This document shows positions 1 to 8,994 of a stretch of DNA of 64,000 nucleotides, piece by piece (positions within the stretch are counted from its first letter, which is position 1; every line of letters starts with the position of its first letter). A model generated the notes under the pieces. It was not told where the DNA came from, made no database searches, and worked only from the letters and a program-made list of their open reading frames with translations. The position numbers and the translations under genes were made by a program. Source of the DNA: Flavobacterium sediminis (GTDB taxonomy: Bacteria > Bacteroidota > Bacteroidia > Flavobacteriales > Flavobacteriaceae); assembly GCF_003148385.1 (NCBI RefSeq), contig NZ_CP029463.1, positions 1,550,001 to 1,614,000 on the forward strand, in the 5' to 3' direction.

Positions 1-659
1 TATAGTTTTTCCTGTATTCCGTGCTTTATTCTGGAAGCAGATAATGTTATTTTTCGAGTTACGAAAGTTTCTCCTCTTCGTTCAGATTCGTGGTTAAAAA
101 GAATACCGTTTACAGCGTACATCCCGTAAGACTCTCTGTAATTTTTAGTGATCCAGAAAGCATATAGTTTTGCCACACCATAAGGAGAACGAGGGTAAAA
201 AGGAGTTGTTTCCGATTGCGGGATCTCCTGTACTTTTCCATATAGTTCAGAAGTAGAGGCCTGATAGATCCTGGTCTTATCTGTTAAACCACAAATCCTG
301 ATAGCTTCTAACAGCCGTAAGGTTCCGACAGCATCTGTTTCGGCAGTGTATTCAGGCATGTCAAATGAAACTTTTACATGTGACTGTGCTGCCAGATTAT
401 AAATTTCATCAGGTTGGATCTGTTGAACCAAACGGATCAGGTTTGTCGAATCCGTCATATCACCATAATGCAATTTTATCTTTTTTTCTTTATGTAGATC
501 CTGAAGTAAACTTTCGATGTAAAGATGTTCTATTCTTTCTGTATTAAAGGTGGAACTTCTTCTTATAATTCCGTGAACATCATAACCTTTTTCTAGTAAA
601 AATTCAGCCAGATAGGAACCGTCCTGACCGTTGATACCTGTAATTAGAGCTCTTTTCAT
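1..659 (-). CDS. gmd: GDP-mannose 4,6-dehydratase (3' end cut by window)
   Basis: Cytoplasmic NADP-dependent short-chain dehydrogenase that turns GDP-mannose into GDP-4-keto-6-deoxymannose, the entry to GDP-fucose and related deoxysugars. About 219 N-terminal residues are present of the family's usual ~370. Visible: the [10 protein letters not shown] nucleotide-binding loop directly after the start, QASTSELYG, the catalytic YGVAK motif, and the Gmd hallmark [15 protein letters not shown]. The ATG at 659 is preceded by a -7 box. It fits the polysaccharide locus that follows on its other side, although the fucose synthase gene is not in view. The family assignment is secure; the missing end lies left of the window. 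Confidence 0.95.
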   Translation of the reverse strand, partial: MKRALITGINGQDGSYLAEFLLEKGYDVHGIIRRSSTFNTERIEHLYIESLLQDLHKEKKIKLHYGDMTDSTNLIRLVQQIQPDEIYNLAAQSHVKVSFDMPEYTAETDAVGTLRLLEAIRICGLTDKTRIYQASTSELYGKVQEIPQSETTPFYPRSPYGVAKLYAFWITKNYRESYGMYAVNGILFNHESERRGETFVTRKITLSASRIKHGIQEKL

Positions 660-675
660 TTTGAAACAATATGTA

Positions 676-683
676 CAAAGATA
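676..683 (-). promoter_or_regulatory. -7 promoter box of gmd
   Basis: On the minus strand this reads TATCTTTG, a match to the Bacteroidota -7 consensus TAnnTTTG, 16 bases upstream of the gmd ATG. No clear -33 TTTG is seen at the usual spacing. Confidence 0.5.
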
Positions 684-708
684 GCTTTTAAAAGGAATAA
701 CTAAAAAT

Positions 709-741
709 TTTGTTATCTTTTGTGATTTGTAAGTATCTTTG
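709..741 (+). promoter_or_regulatory. Promoter of the DUF2807 lipoprotein gene (-33 and -7 boxes)
   Basis: TTTG at 709-712, a 21-base spacer, then TATCTTTG at 734-741. This is the complete Bacteroidota vegetative promoter pattern (TTTG, 19-21 bases, TAnnTTTG). It lies 65 bases before the ATG at 807 and back to back with the gmd promoter. Confidence 0.6.
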
Positions 742-806
742 GTTTCTTACAGAAGAGAATGTCTAAAATCAACTATTGAGAAAGTAGAGGCAGGAAAAAA
801 TAAAAG

Positions 807-1544
807 ATGAAGAAAATATTATTTTTAGTATTATTAACAATAACAGTGAGTTGCGGTATTTCTGAAGATTGTTTTAAGGGAAACGGTAACACAGTAACTC
901 AAACTTTTCCGTATGATAACTTTACGAAAGTAAAAGTCTATTCCGGTGTTGGTTTAGTAATTAAAGAAGGGTCTGAATATGAAGTTAAGATTGAGACCAG
1001 CGAAAATATTATAGATGATATTGAGGTAAGTTTACAAGGAGATCTATTAGTGGTAAAAGACAATTCTTCTTGTAATTTGGCTCGTGATTATGGTCTGACA
1101 AAAGTATATGTTACAGCTCCGAATTTAGAAGAAATACATAGCAAGACCGAACAGGATATTAGAAGTGAAGGCGTTTTACATTATGGTTTATTCCGGTTAT
1201 TTTCTATAGGAGAAGATGGCGACGGTTCGGGAACAGGAGATTATTATATTAATATAGCATCAACCGGACAATTTGTAATAGAAAGTAACACGGTTACTAA
1301 TTTTTATATTAACGGAACAGCCGGAGAACTTTTATTGAACTTTTATTTTGGTGACGGTAGGTTTAACGGAGAGAATTTTGAAGTCCAAACCATTAAATTT
1401 TATCAAAGAGGCTCCAATGATATGATCGTAAAACCGATACAGAGGATAGAAGGACAAATTGTATCAACCGGTAATGTGATCTTAAAACACACACCGCCGG
1501 AAATTGAAGTGGAAGAACTATATACGGGACATTTGATTTATTAG
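807..1544 (+). CDS. DUF2807 (GIN-domain) lipoprotein
   Basis: Predicted exported lipoprotein of 245 residues. A short signal (MKKILFLVLLTITVSC) ends in a lipobox Cys near residue 16. The rest is a Thr/Val/Gly-rich repetitive beta pattern typical of DUF2807, also called the putative auto-transporter head GIN domain, a right-handed beta-helix-like fold common in Bacteroidota. It starts with the family's usual NGNTVTQTFPYDNFTKVKV segment. Its role is unknown; surface or periplasmic adhesion-like functions have been suggested for the family but never established here. It is a single gene with its own promoter, divergent from gmd and convergent with the epimerase gene. Confidence 0.8.
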   Translation: MKKILFLVLLTITVSCGISEDCFKGNGNTVTQTFPYDNFTKVKVYSGVGLVIKEGSEYEVKIETSENIIDDIEVSLQGDLLVVKDNSSCNLARDYGLTKVYVTAPNLEEIHSKTEQDIRSEGVLHYGLFRLFSIGEDGDGSGTGDYYINIASTGQFVIESNTVTNFYINGTAGELLLNFYFGDGRFNGENFEVQTIKFYQRGSNDMIVKPIQRIEGQIVSTGNVILKHTPPEIEVEELYTGHLIY

Positions 1545-1663
1545 GTTTTATGGACAAGTAGCTATATTATAAATATAGATATATTGTTGAAAATAAATTT
1601 ACTTACCAAGTTTCTATATCAAACTGATTTTTTAATAAAATGTATAAAATAAACGCTATAGAA

Positions 1664-2584
1664 TTAATTAGATTTTTTTAGATATTCATAACAGGATTTT
1701 ATGCCTTTATGAATCGGAGTGAATTTTTTTTCAGGAAACGAGTTCTTAATTTTAGAGTTATCAATATAGATATTAGGATTATCACTATTCCTGTGGTGAA
1801 GGTAGGTTAAGTTATAATCTTCATCAACTATAGAATCTATGACAGTTAATAAGTTATTAATGCTTAGGTTATCATCTGAAGCGAGATTGTAAATATTTGA
1901 GGTATCATTTTTTATGTCTAATGAAGTAAGTAGGAAATCAACAACATCTTTGATATAAATATAGTTTCTTACGATATCACCTTTTCCGTAGATATTAATG
2001 TCTTTATGATTAATTATATTTTCCAAAAATGTATTAATAATACCTAATCCTTTGCTTGTATCTTGATCTTCACCATAAATATTTGAAATTCTGAAAACAT
2101 CATAATTTAGATCATTTTTAACTTTATAATAGTTAAGATAAAGCTCCATACTAAGTTTAGTAATGCCATAAGGAGAAAAAGGGTGTTTATCATCAATTTC
2201 TTTTAGCTTATCATTTGAACTACCATATATTGTACCTGCGCTTGATGTAAAAACAACTTTTTTAACACCTATCTTACTGGCAAGATCTACTAAATTAAGA
2301 AAAGGAATAAGGTTAGATTCTATTTCGAAAATAGGTTTATCCCAACTAGTTGCCGGAATAGTTGTCGAAGCCAAGTAATAAATAATATCAAGATTTTCAA
2401 TTTTTTGTTTTAAATTTTCCTTGTCTGAAAAATCAATGTTTTCATAAGGTAAATCCAATCCGGTTTTATTCTCAGAAGATCGCCCGAATAGTTTTAGATT
2501 TATATTATCAATTTTGGATATTGCTAAAGACAAATGCTTGCCAATAAAACCATTACATCCTATAATCCCGACATTCATCTTCAT
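1664..2584 (-). CDS. NAD-dependent epimerase/dehydratase (extended SDR)
   Basis: Cytoplasmic nucleotide-sugar-modifying enzyme of 306 residues. The Rossmann loop GCNGFIGKH is at residues 9-17, the Ser/Tyr/Lys active-site parts are TSSAGTIYG and YGITK, and the later RNYIYIKDVVDFLL segment is typical of UDP-glucose 4-epimerase-like SDRs. The substrate cannot be told from sequence. It is the last gene of a three-gene minus-strand unit: its ATG overlaps the stop of the upstream GT2 gene by four bases. It probably supplies or alters the sugar handled by the GT2/GtrII pair. The region looks more AT-rich than the plus-strand cluster, consistent with later acquisition. Confidence 0.85.
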   Translation of the reverse strand: MKMNVGIIGCNGFIGKHLSLAISKIDNINLKLFGRSSENKTGLDLPYENIDFSDKENLKQKIENLDIIYYLASTTIPATSWDKPIFEIESNLIPFLNLVDLASKIGVKKVVFTSSAGTIYGSSNDKLKEIDDKHPFSPYGITKLSMELYLNYYKVKNDLNYDVFRISNIYGEDQDTSKGLGIINTFLENIINHKDINIYGKGDIVRNYIYIKDVVDFLLTSLDIKNDTSNIYNLASDDNLSINNLLTVIDSIVDEDYNLTYLHHRNSDNPNIYIDNSKIKNSFPEKKFTPIHKGIKSCYEYLKKSN

Positions 2585-3510
2585 ACATTTATTGTTTCAT
2601 CAATTACTGTAAAAGGTCTGTTTCTGACTTCATCATAGATTCTTACAATATATTCTCCTATGATCCCTAAACAGACTAATATCAGAGAACTGAAAAAAGA
2701 GATAATTATAATTAAAGAAGTATACCCTTTTACAGGAATTAAATTGACAAAGTATTGAAAAAGTATATAACAAGAGAAAAAGAAAGCAAAAACTAAACCT
2801 AACGAGCCTAAAATGGTTATTAGTCGAATGGGAACATTAGAAAATGAAAAAATACCGTCTTTAGCTATTTTGAATAATTTTTTAAGTGTATATCCTGATT
2901 CACCAGCAACTCTTGCTTGTCTTTCATATTCTACACCAATCTGATTAAAACCTATCCAAGCTCTTATACCCCTTAAAAAAGGGTTCTTTTCTTGTAGTTT
3001 TAGCATATTCTCTACGACCCTTTTTTTCATCACACAAAAGTCGCCACTGTCTAATTGTATATCAGTGTTACTGATTTTTTTTAAGATCTTATAAAAAGAA
3101 GCGTAACTAAGTTTTTTGATAAAAGATTCTTTTCTTTTCTTTCGTACTCCGTAGGCAACATCATATCCATTATCTAAATAAGTGAAAAAGCTAGGAAGTA
3201 AGTTAGGGGGATCTTGCAAATCATCATCAATTATTGCTATGTAATCACCAGAACAGTAAGTAAGACCGGTTTTTACAGCTATTTGATGTCCGAAATTTCG
3301 GGATAATTTTATTCCTTTGATGTATTTGAAAATTTTGGCTAATTCAAATATTTTTTTAAAACTGTGATCTTTACTACCATCATCAATTAAAATTAATTCT
3401 AAATCCCAGTTATTTTTGTTTTTTTCAATATCAACAGCTTCAACAAGTAAATCAAGAAATTTTTCAGAGTTATATACCGGTACAATAATAGATATCTTTT
3501 TACCTTTCAT
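2581..3510 (-). CDS. GtrB/DPM1-like polyprenyl-phosphate glycosyltransferase (GT2)
   Basis: Membrane-anchored GT-A transferase of 309 residues. It has the GT2 start IIVPVYNSEKF, LIDDGSKD, the metal-binding IDDDLQDPP near residues 94-102, and LSRNFGHQIA, all typical of dolichol/undecaprenyl-phosphate sugar synthases. Two hydrophobic segments at about 230-255 and 265-290 match the GtrB architecture. Expected reaction: loading a hexose from its nucleotide onto undecaprenyl phosphate on the cytoplasmic face. It sits just downstream of a GtrII-like protein, the usual acceptor-side enzyme. No GtrA-type flippase is visible nearby. Family assignment is firm; sugar identity is unknown. Confidence 0.88.
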   Translation of the reverse strand: MKGKKISIIVPVYNSEKFLDLLVEAVDIEKNKNNWDLELILIDDGSKDHSFKKIFELAKIFKYIKGIKLSRNFGHQIAVKTGLTYCSGDYIAIIDDDLQDPPNLLPSFFTYLDNGYDVAYGVRKKRKESFIKKLSYASFYKILKKISNTDIQLDSGDFCVMKKRVVENMLKLQEKNPFLRGIRAWIGFNQIGVEYERQARVAGESGYTLKKLFKIAKDGIFSFSNVPIRLITILGSLGLVFAFFFSCYILFQYFVNLIPVKGYTSLIIIISFFSSLILVCLGIIGEYIVRIYDEVRNRPFTVIDETINV

Positions 3511-3551
3511 TTTTTGAGAGTTTATTGTTTTTAGTAATCCAATAAATATAC

Positions 3552-5048
3552 TTATTCTACTGATAATTTTGATCCTTTTTCTTTTCCAAGCCTAACGATT
3601 ACTACATTATCTATTTTTTTAATAGACTCAGGATTAGGCCAAATAGGAATTGACTCAATTGAATCTGCAATTTTTAAAAAGGTTTCTTTGTTATCGATTT
3701 CACGATAATATGCAATATCATAAAATTTAATAAAATTAATTATTCTGTTATTGCTTCCTCCGTCCCAACTAAAAAATGAACCTCCGAAAATCTCGGATTT
3801 AGGTAATACAAATCGATTATGCTCAGAAGCCGGTAAACTTCCATAAAAATATACATAATCGGTATTGTAGTTAAAAGTAGGGTATTTTGTATATATAAAA
3901 GCATCTATTTTTCTGGCTATTTGCTGGTCGTGTTGACAAATTTTATAACTAGATAAGAATAAAAGTGTGATCAAATAAATATTAGCAAGTGAAATAATAC
4001 TTGCAAAAAGTATGCCTACAGTCTTGTATTTAAAACTTGAAAAGAAATGGATTATTATAAATGCAAAAATAATATTTGTTGCCACATATAATCTTGGTGG
4101 ATGAGCGCCATTTGTAATAAAAAAGGAAATAAAGAAAGTTAAAACAAAAGAAGCTAAGATTAAGGTAAATCGAATAAAGAAATGCTTTTTTTGATAAATA
4201 TAAACCCCAATAAGAACTAAACTAATGAGCGATGCAAAGAGAAAAGGTTTGTCCCCATAATAAAAGTCTCCTCTGAAATTATCAACAAGTAAATTATAGA
4301 AGTCAATAAATCTATTATAAAAACTGCTTTGATTTGATGATGTATAGCTATCAAGATGACCGATATCGCCCATCGGAGGACAAAATAGTTTTACAGAAAT
4401 ATAATATAAAATACCGGATATAAACATTAAGATCGTAAAAAAACCAACCCTTACAAGATCTTTCTTAAAAGAATAATCTTCTTTGAAAGTATTTTGAAAA
4501 AGAGAAATAGTAAAGATTACAACAGGTAAAAACACTAAAGCTTGATAAATAGCAATTACAAAAACAATTAAAATTGCAGAAAGAAGTAAAGCCAGATAAG
4601 ATTTTATGGATTCAATTTTTAAATGATCCAAAGCCCATAGAAACAAAATGATTGAAAGGGATGAAGCAAAAAAACCTATCGCAACAGCATCTGCTTGCAT
4701 TGTAAAAACCATTTGATAAGCCATTTGTGGAAATGATAAAAATAAAGCACAAAATAAATAGCTGTATATATTTTTAAAATTGAAAAGGCGTGAGAGTGCA
4801 ACAGCTGTAAATGCTAAAAAAAACAGACTAAGCAATAATGTATAATAGGGAGTAATTCCATCAAAAATTCTACATCTTATTAAGTTTGTTCCCCATCTTC
4901 CCATTCCCAAGGAATGATCTTTAGGAAAAACTTGCTCATTGTCAATTGTTAAAGTAAAATTTGTTAATGCAAAGCCGTAGCAGAGAACTGCATATAGAAG
5001 ACTGAAAACAAATAGACTAATGTTTTTTTTTTTGATTTTTAAAGACAT
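3552..5048 (-). CDS. GtrII-like multi-spanning glucosyltransferase
   Basis: Polytopic inner-membrane protein of about 498 residues with roughly ten hydrophobic helices. The N-terminal part resembles the GtrII family (O-antigen glucosyltransferases that move sugar from undecaprenyl phosphate to a growing glycan in the periplasm): LTNFTLTIDNEQ followed by the GMGRWGTNLI segment. The C-terminal ~100 residues form a soluble, presumably periplasmic domain. I use the ATG at 5048; an upstream in-frame TTG at 5069 is less likely. It heads a unit with GtrB-like and epimerase genes, which looks like a serotype-modifying module. Specificity is unknown. Confidence 0.75.
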   Translation of the reverse strand: MSLKIKKKNISLFVFSLLYAVLCYGFALTNFTLTIDNEQVFPKDHSLGMGRWGTNLIRCRIFDGITPYYTLLLSLFFLAFTAVALSRLFNFKNIYSYLFCALFLSFPQMAYQMVFTMQADAVAIGFFASSLSIILFLWALDHLKIESIKSYLALLLSAILIVFVIAIYQALVFLPVVIFTISLFQNTFKEDYSFKKDLVRVGFFTILMFISGILYYISVKLFCPPMGDIGHLDSYTSSNQSSFYNRFIDFYNLLVDNFRGDFYYGDKPFLFASLISLVLIGVYIYQKKHFFIRFTLILASFVLTFFISFFITNGAHPPRLYVATNIIFAFIIIHFFSSFKYKTVGILFASIISLANIYLITLLFLSSYKICQHDQQIARKIDAFIYTKYPTFNYNTDYVYFYGSLPASEHNRFVLPKSEIFGGSFFSWDGGSNNRIINFIKFYDIAYYREIDNKETFLKIADSIESIPIWPNPESIKKIDNVVIVRLGKEKGSKLSVE

Positions 5049-5143
5049 AGTTTTTCTTATATCGAGCAAAAATAGTAAAAAAGATATTATTTGTAATTGA
5101 TTTTAATAGAATAAAAAATTTATAAATAATAGTAAAAAAGAAA

Positions 5144-5151
5144 TATATTTG
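5144..5151 (+). promoter_or_regulatory. -7 promoter box of the 185-residue lipoprotein gene
   Basis: TATATTTG matches TAnnTTTG and lies 13 bases before the ATG at 5165, implying a very short leader. A -33 TTTG is not evident. Confidence 0.45.
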
Positions 5152-5164
5152 CTATAAAAAAATA

Positions 5165-5722
5165 ATGATGAAAACGAAAATATTTACTTTTTTAGTTTTG
5201 ACTTCTTTTATAGTTTTAAGCTGTAAAATTGATAAAGAAAATAAAGAAGAAAACAATAATAGTGTACCTCAAAAAGAAGTACAGAAAGATAGCGAAGTAA
5301 AAATAGTAATAGAGGCAATAGTTCCTAAAGATGATGTTTTTCAGATTTATTATACTGAAGACGGGTCTCCAAATTGTACAGAAGAACAATCTGTTAAGGC
5401 TGAGATAAAAGGAAGTGAAGAACCTCAAAAAATCACTTTTAATATTCCTGAAGAAGTTGTTATGACTTATTTACGAATTGATCCGGGACAAAATCCTGAT
5501 CAAGGAATAATGAAATTTTCAAGATTTACTTACGAGTATTTTGGTAAAAAATTCGAAATTATCGGAAGCGATTTTTTTCTTTATTTTTCGCCAACAGAAC
5601 ATTTAAAAATGGATTTTAATTCAGCGACCCTTACACCAACCGGGAAAGGGGAAAATTATGATCCTGTTTTATATGCACAGCCACCTTTTGCACCTGAACT
5701 TGAGAAAATTCTTGTGCAGTAA
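5165..5722 (+). CDS. Putative lipoprotein of unknown function
   Basis: 185 residues. The signal ends in FIVLSC (lipobox Cys near residue 20), followed by a Lys/Glu/Asn-rich linker to about residue 45 and then a compact beta-rich domain (EVKIVIEAIVPKDDVFQIYY onward). I recognise no family. It precedes the glycosyltransferase operon by only eight bases and may be co-transcribed, but nothing in the sequence ties it to glycan assembly. Lipid attachment to a membrane is inferred from the lipobox; no LES-type surface-export signal is claimed. Confidence 0.7.
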   Translation: MMKTKIFTFLVLTSFIVLSCKIDKENKEENNNSVPQKEVQKDSEVKIVIEAIVPKDDVFQIYYTEDGSPNCTEEQSVKAEIKGSEEPQKITFNIPEEVVMTYLRIDPGQNPDQGIMKFSRFTYEYFGKKFEIIGSDFFLYFSPTEHLKMDFNSATLTPTGKGENYDPVLYAQPPFAPELEKILVQ

Positions 5723-5730
5723 CAGTTTGA

Positions 5731-6869
5731 ATGGAAGTAATTTCTATGACTAAAAAAATAAAAATTGCATTTGTTACAGCTTCTGACCCGTTGGATAAAA
5801 AATCGTGGTCTGGAATCTACTACCAGATGTATCAAAATTTAAAAAATAATGTGGAAAAAGTGGATTGTATCGGACCAATTCCACTTTTTTTCATTAAAGC
5901 AATGGCTGTTACTAACAGATTGACCAAGCTTATTTTTAGAAAAGGTTATAACTATAAGAATTCAATCCTTTTGAGTTATATACATTCAAAATATATTCAA
6001 TTAAAGCTTAGAGGAAAACATTACGACTATATTTTTGCGCCGGCAGCCTCCACAGAAATTGCTTTTTTAAATACAGATATTCCCATTATTTATTGTTCAG
6101 ATTCCTCCTTTGGTCAGATGAATGAATATTATGACACCTATTCTAACTTGTTTGAGTTTTCAGTAAAGGAATCTAATATAATTGAACAAAAAGCTATTGA
6201 AAAAGCAGCTTATATTACGTATCCTTCCAATTGGGCAAAAAACTATGTAGTCAATCATTATAATTCAAAAGCAAAAATAGCGGTTCTTCCTTTCGGAGCA
6301 AATATTGACGAAAGGTATGTTCATTTTGAACCTAAACAGATTTCAAAATACGAAACGGTTAATATTTTGTTCTTAGGAGTCGATTGGTATCGAAAAGGAG
6401 GAGATCTGGTATATGACACTTTTTTAAGGTTACTTGAGGCAGAATATGATATTCACCTGACGGTTTGCGGATGTATTCCGCCTGTTAAGCACGATAAAAT
6501 GAAAGTCATTCCTTTTTTAAACAAAAACAAAGAGTCTGATTTAAAAGAATTGGCTGCCATTTTTAAAAATAGCCATTTTTTATTTTTACCCAGTAAAGCA
6601 GAATGTTTCGGCATTGTTTTTTGTGAGGCCAGTGCTTACGGCGTTCCGAGTATTTCAAGAAATACAGGAGGATAAGTAATGCTATAGCAAACGGAGTAAA
6701 TGGATTTTGTGTAAACCCTGAGGCTACTGCTGGAGTGTATTTTGAATTGCTTCAAAAGTACATTGAACAACCTGAGCTTTATAATGAATTGAGTAATTCT
6801 TCAAGAAAATTGTATATTGAGAAATTAAATTGGAACGTTTGGGCAAATGATTTATTAAATTTGCTGTAA
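5731..6869 (+). CDS. GT4 family glycosyltransferase, frameshifted near its 3' end
   Basis: Retaining GT-B transferase. Frame 1 runs from 5731 (in-frame ATG also at 5746, which starts the usual KKIKIAFVTASDP) to a stop at 6673-6675. It carries the nucleotide-sugar E-x7-E motif ECFGIVFCE. At the GGAGG of 6667-6671 one base is missing: reading on in the shifted frame gives ISNAIANGVNGFCVNPEA and a normal ending at 6869, total ~380 residues, the usual GT4 length. The intact downstream half argues for a sequencing error rather than decay. First enzyme of the plus-strand polysaccharide operon. Confidence 0.8.
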
Positions 6870-6891
6870 ATAAAAATTAGCTATTCTCTGA

Positions 6892-7719
6892 ATGAAGAAT
6901 TCTACTAAACTAAATATTATATTTAGAACATGCGATAAAGTTAATGCGGTTCATGGTTCTCCCAGACCATTTGACTTAGATAAAAAAGAGTTAATAAAGA
7001 TTTGTTTTTTGAGTTTAGTAGACTCTTTAAAAGCTATTGAACACAGTATATTTATTGTTGCAGATGACCTTTCAGAAGAAATGATCCGTTTCTTTGAAGC
7101 TTTTAAAGTTGAAATGATCCATGGTAAATACGGTAACGATAATTCCTTGCGAGAATGCTTCAGATTAGCAGCATCACTACCTGATGATGAGTTTGTGTAT
7201 TTCTGCGAAGATGATTATTTACACACTTCTGATTGTTTTTCAGAAATAGTTACTTTAATAGAGGAATATCGTACAATTTATCCCGGAGATATAAAAGTTA
7301 AACAATTATTGCGTAAGAGAGAGCTGTTGTTGTTTCGTATGAAACGTTACTTTAAAAAACCTGAATTTTTAGTTTTCCCTTGCGATTATCCCGATAGATA
7401 TGCTCCTTTTTATATGGAGAAAAGTTTTATTTTTAAAACGAAGACTTTGCATTGGAGGCAGATAAGAGATATAACCTTTACTTTTTTAGTCAAGACGAAT
7501 ACCTTTAAAAAACATAGAAAGGTTTTTGAAAGGTCAGCAAATAGAGCAAATGACAGATTTTTGAGTCGAAAATTATTAGGCAACAAATTTTTCTATTCAA
7601 AATTGCTAGGATTGTCACCTTTACCTTCTTTATCTTGTCACATGCACAGAGAAACAATGTCTTATGTTGTTGACTGGGAAAAGGTTGTGAAAGATTACCG
7701 GGAAAAATTAAAAAAATGA
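6892..7719 (+). CDS. Glycosyltransferase-like protein, family uncertain
   Basis: 275 residues, no signal or membrane helix. The first 110 residues have an alternating alpha/beta pattern like a GT-A nucleotide-sugar domain, and FVYFCEDDYLH near residue 103-113 looks like a DXD metal-binding site. The C-terminal part is basic and unlike families I know. Between a GT4 gene and the flippase gene (four-base overlap with the latter), it is probably a sugar transferase or a modifier acting on the same repeat unit. Function is inferred from context and the DXD-like motif only. Confidence 0.6.
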   Translation: MKNSTKLNIIFRTCDKVNAVHGSPRPFDLDKKELIKICFLSLVDSLKAIEHSIFIVADDLSEEMIRFFEAFKVEMIHGKYGNDNSLRECFRLAASLPDDEFVYFCEDDYLHTSDCFSEIVTLIEEYRTIYPGDIKVKQLLRKRELLLFRMKRYFKKPEFLVFPCDYPDRYAPFYMEKSFIFKTKTLHWRQIRDITFTFLVKTNTFKKHRKVFERSANRANDRFLSRKLLGNKFFYSKLLGLSPLPSLSCHMHRETMSYVVDWEKVVKDYREKLKK

Positions 7720-8993
7720 TAGAAAGCGACAAAATAGCGGAGCTTTTAAAAAAGATCTTTTTTAAAAAAGGAGGTAGTACCTTCATTTTTAAGTTACTGG
7801 GAATGGTTTTGAATTTTTCAGTGACTTTAGTTATTACAAATCTTTTTGGAAGTTCGTCTTATGGGTTATTTGCTCTGGCACTAACTATTTTACAATTAAT
7901 AGTGATGTTCTTTTCATTAGGTATTCCTTCTGCTTTTATTGCTTTTACCGGAGGATTTAATTCTGAAGAACAAAACAAAGGGTTACTGATAAAATCGTAT
8001 AAGATTTCCTTTCTTATAGCCGTCATCCCTCTTGTATTACTTTTTCTTTTTTCAAAAGAGATTGCATTTTTTTATGATAAACCAGACTTAACAAAATTTT
8101 TAAAAGTTGTTTTTGCCTCTTTAATTTTTTTTGTTTTCCACGAAATTAACGTCAACTACTTCTTATCTGTAAAGAAGTTTTTAGTTTACGGATTATTGTA
8201 TTTTATCTTTCCCAATTTGTTTTTTTTACTTTTTATTATAGTATTCAAAGCTATGGGATTAGAAAGTTTTACAATAATTTTAGCCTATGCTTTGTCAGTT
8301 CTGCTTACCGTGTTAATAGGGGTATCAATTATTTTCAAAAACGGAAGCTACAAAAAGGTTGAACTGAAAAGTCTTGAAATCCTCAGAAAATCGGTTCCGA
8401 TGATGATCAGTGGTTTTTTTCTGATTCTTTTGAATTGGACAGATGTGCTGATGTTAGGAAAATTTGAAACAGAAGAAAATATCGGAATTTATAATGCCGC
8501 CTTTAAATTAGGCTATCTAACCCTTTTTTTTGTTACAGCAATGGGGTCGGTCATTATTGCCGATATATCTGATAAATATAATCTAGGGAACTTTTTAGGT
8601 TTAAAAAGAACGATCAATAAAGCGACTCAGTTAACTATAGTGTTAACATTACCCGTTGCATTGTTTTTGATCTTTTTTGGTTCTTTTTTCCTGAACTTCT
8701 TTGGAGAAGAGTTTGTACAAGGAAAATTAGCTCTTGTTTTAATAACATTAGGTGCTTTGTTTAATGCTATGACAGGTAATGTAGACCAAATTTTAAACAT
8801 GACAGGTAATGAAATTACCGTTAGAAATATTATGTTTATAGGATTTTTGGTGAATGTGGTTTTAAATTTTCTTTTAATTCCTTTGTATGGATATGAAGGA
8901 GCTGCCTTTTCAAGTTTATTAGTAAATGTTATTGTAAATAGTATCTTTGTTATTGTGATAAAAAAGAAATTAGGCTTTTTTACCTTTATGTAA
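7716..8993 (+). CDS. Wzx-type oligosaccharide flippase
   Basis: 425 residues with about 12 hydrophobic helices in the MOP/polysaccharide-transport pattern. It starts with a short amphipathic helix and then GGSTFIFKLLGMVLNFSVTLVITN-like sequence (residues 21-44) as in Wzx proteins. Expected job: flipping undecaprenyl-diphosphate-linked repeat units to the periplasm. It is somewhat shorter than the usual 450-500 residues but has an intact start and end. It overlaps the upstream gene by four bases and is followed after one base by a GT2 gene. Confidence 0.88.
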   Translation: MIESDKIAELLKKIFFKKGGSTFIFKLLGMVLNFSVTLVITNLFGSSSYGLFALALTILQLIVMFFSLGIPSAFIAFTGGFNSEEQNKGLLIKSYKISFLIAVIPLVLLFLFSKEIAFFYDKPDLTKFLKVVFASLIFFVFHEINVNYFLSVKKFLVYGLLYFIFPNLFFLLFIIVFKAMGLESFTIILAYALSVLLTVLIGVSIIFKNGSYKKVELKSLEILRKSVPMMISGFFLILLNWTDVLMLGKFETEENIGIYNAAFKLGYLTLFFVTAMGSVIIADISDKYNLGNFLGLKRTINKATQLTIVLTLPVALFLIFFGSFFLNFFGEEFVQGKLALVLITLGALFNAMTGNVDQILNMTGNEITVRNIMFIGFLVNVVLNFLLIPLYGYEGAAFSSLLVNVIVNSIFVIVIKKKLGFFTFM

Positions 8994-8994
8994 T

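Noticed and set aside
1555-1600. Hairpin CTATATT / AATATAG between the DUF2807 and epimerase genes as a terminator
   Set aside because: All-AT stem without a T run on either side; too weak to call.
5216-5428. A 70-residue minus-strand frame opposite the lipoprotein gene at 5165
   Set aside because: It is antisense to a gene with a good signal peptide, and its Phe/Tyr/Ile-rich composition is just the complement of Lys/Glu/Asn codons.
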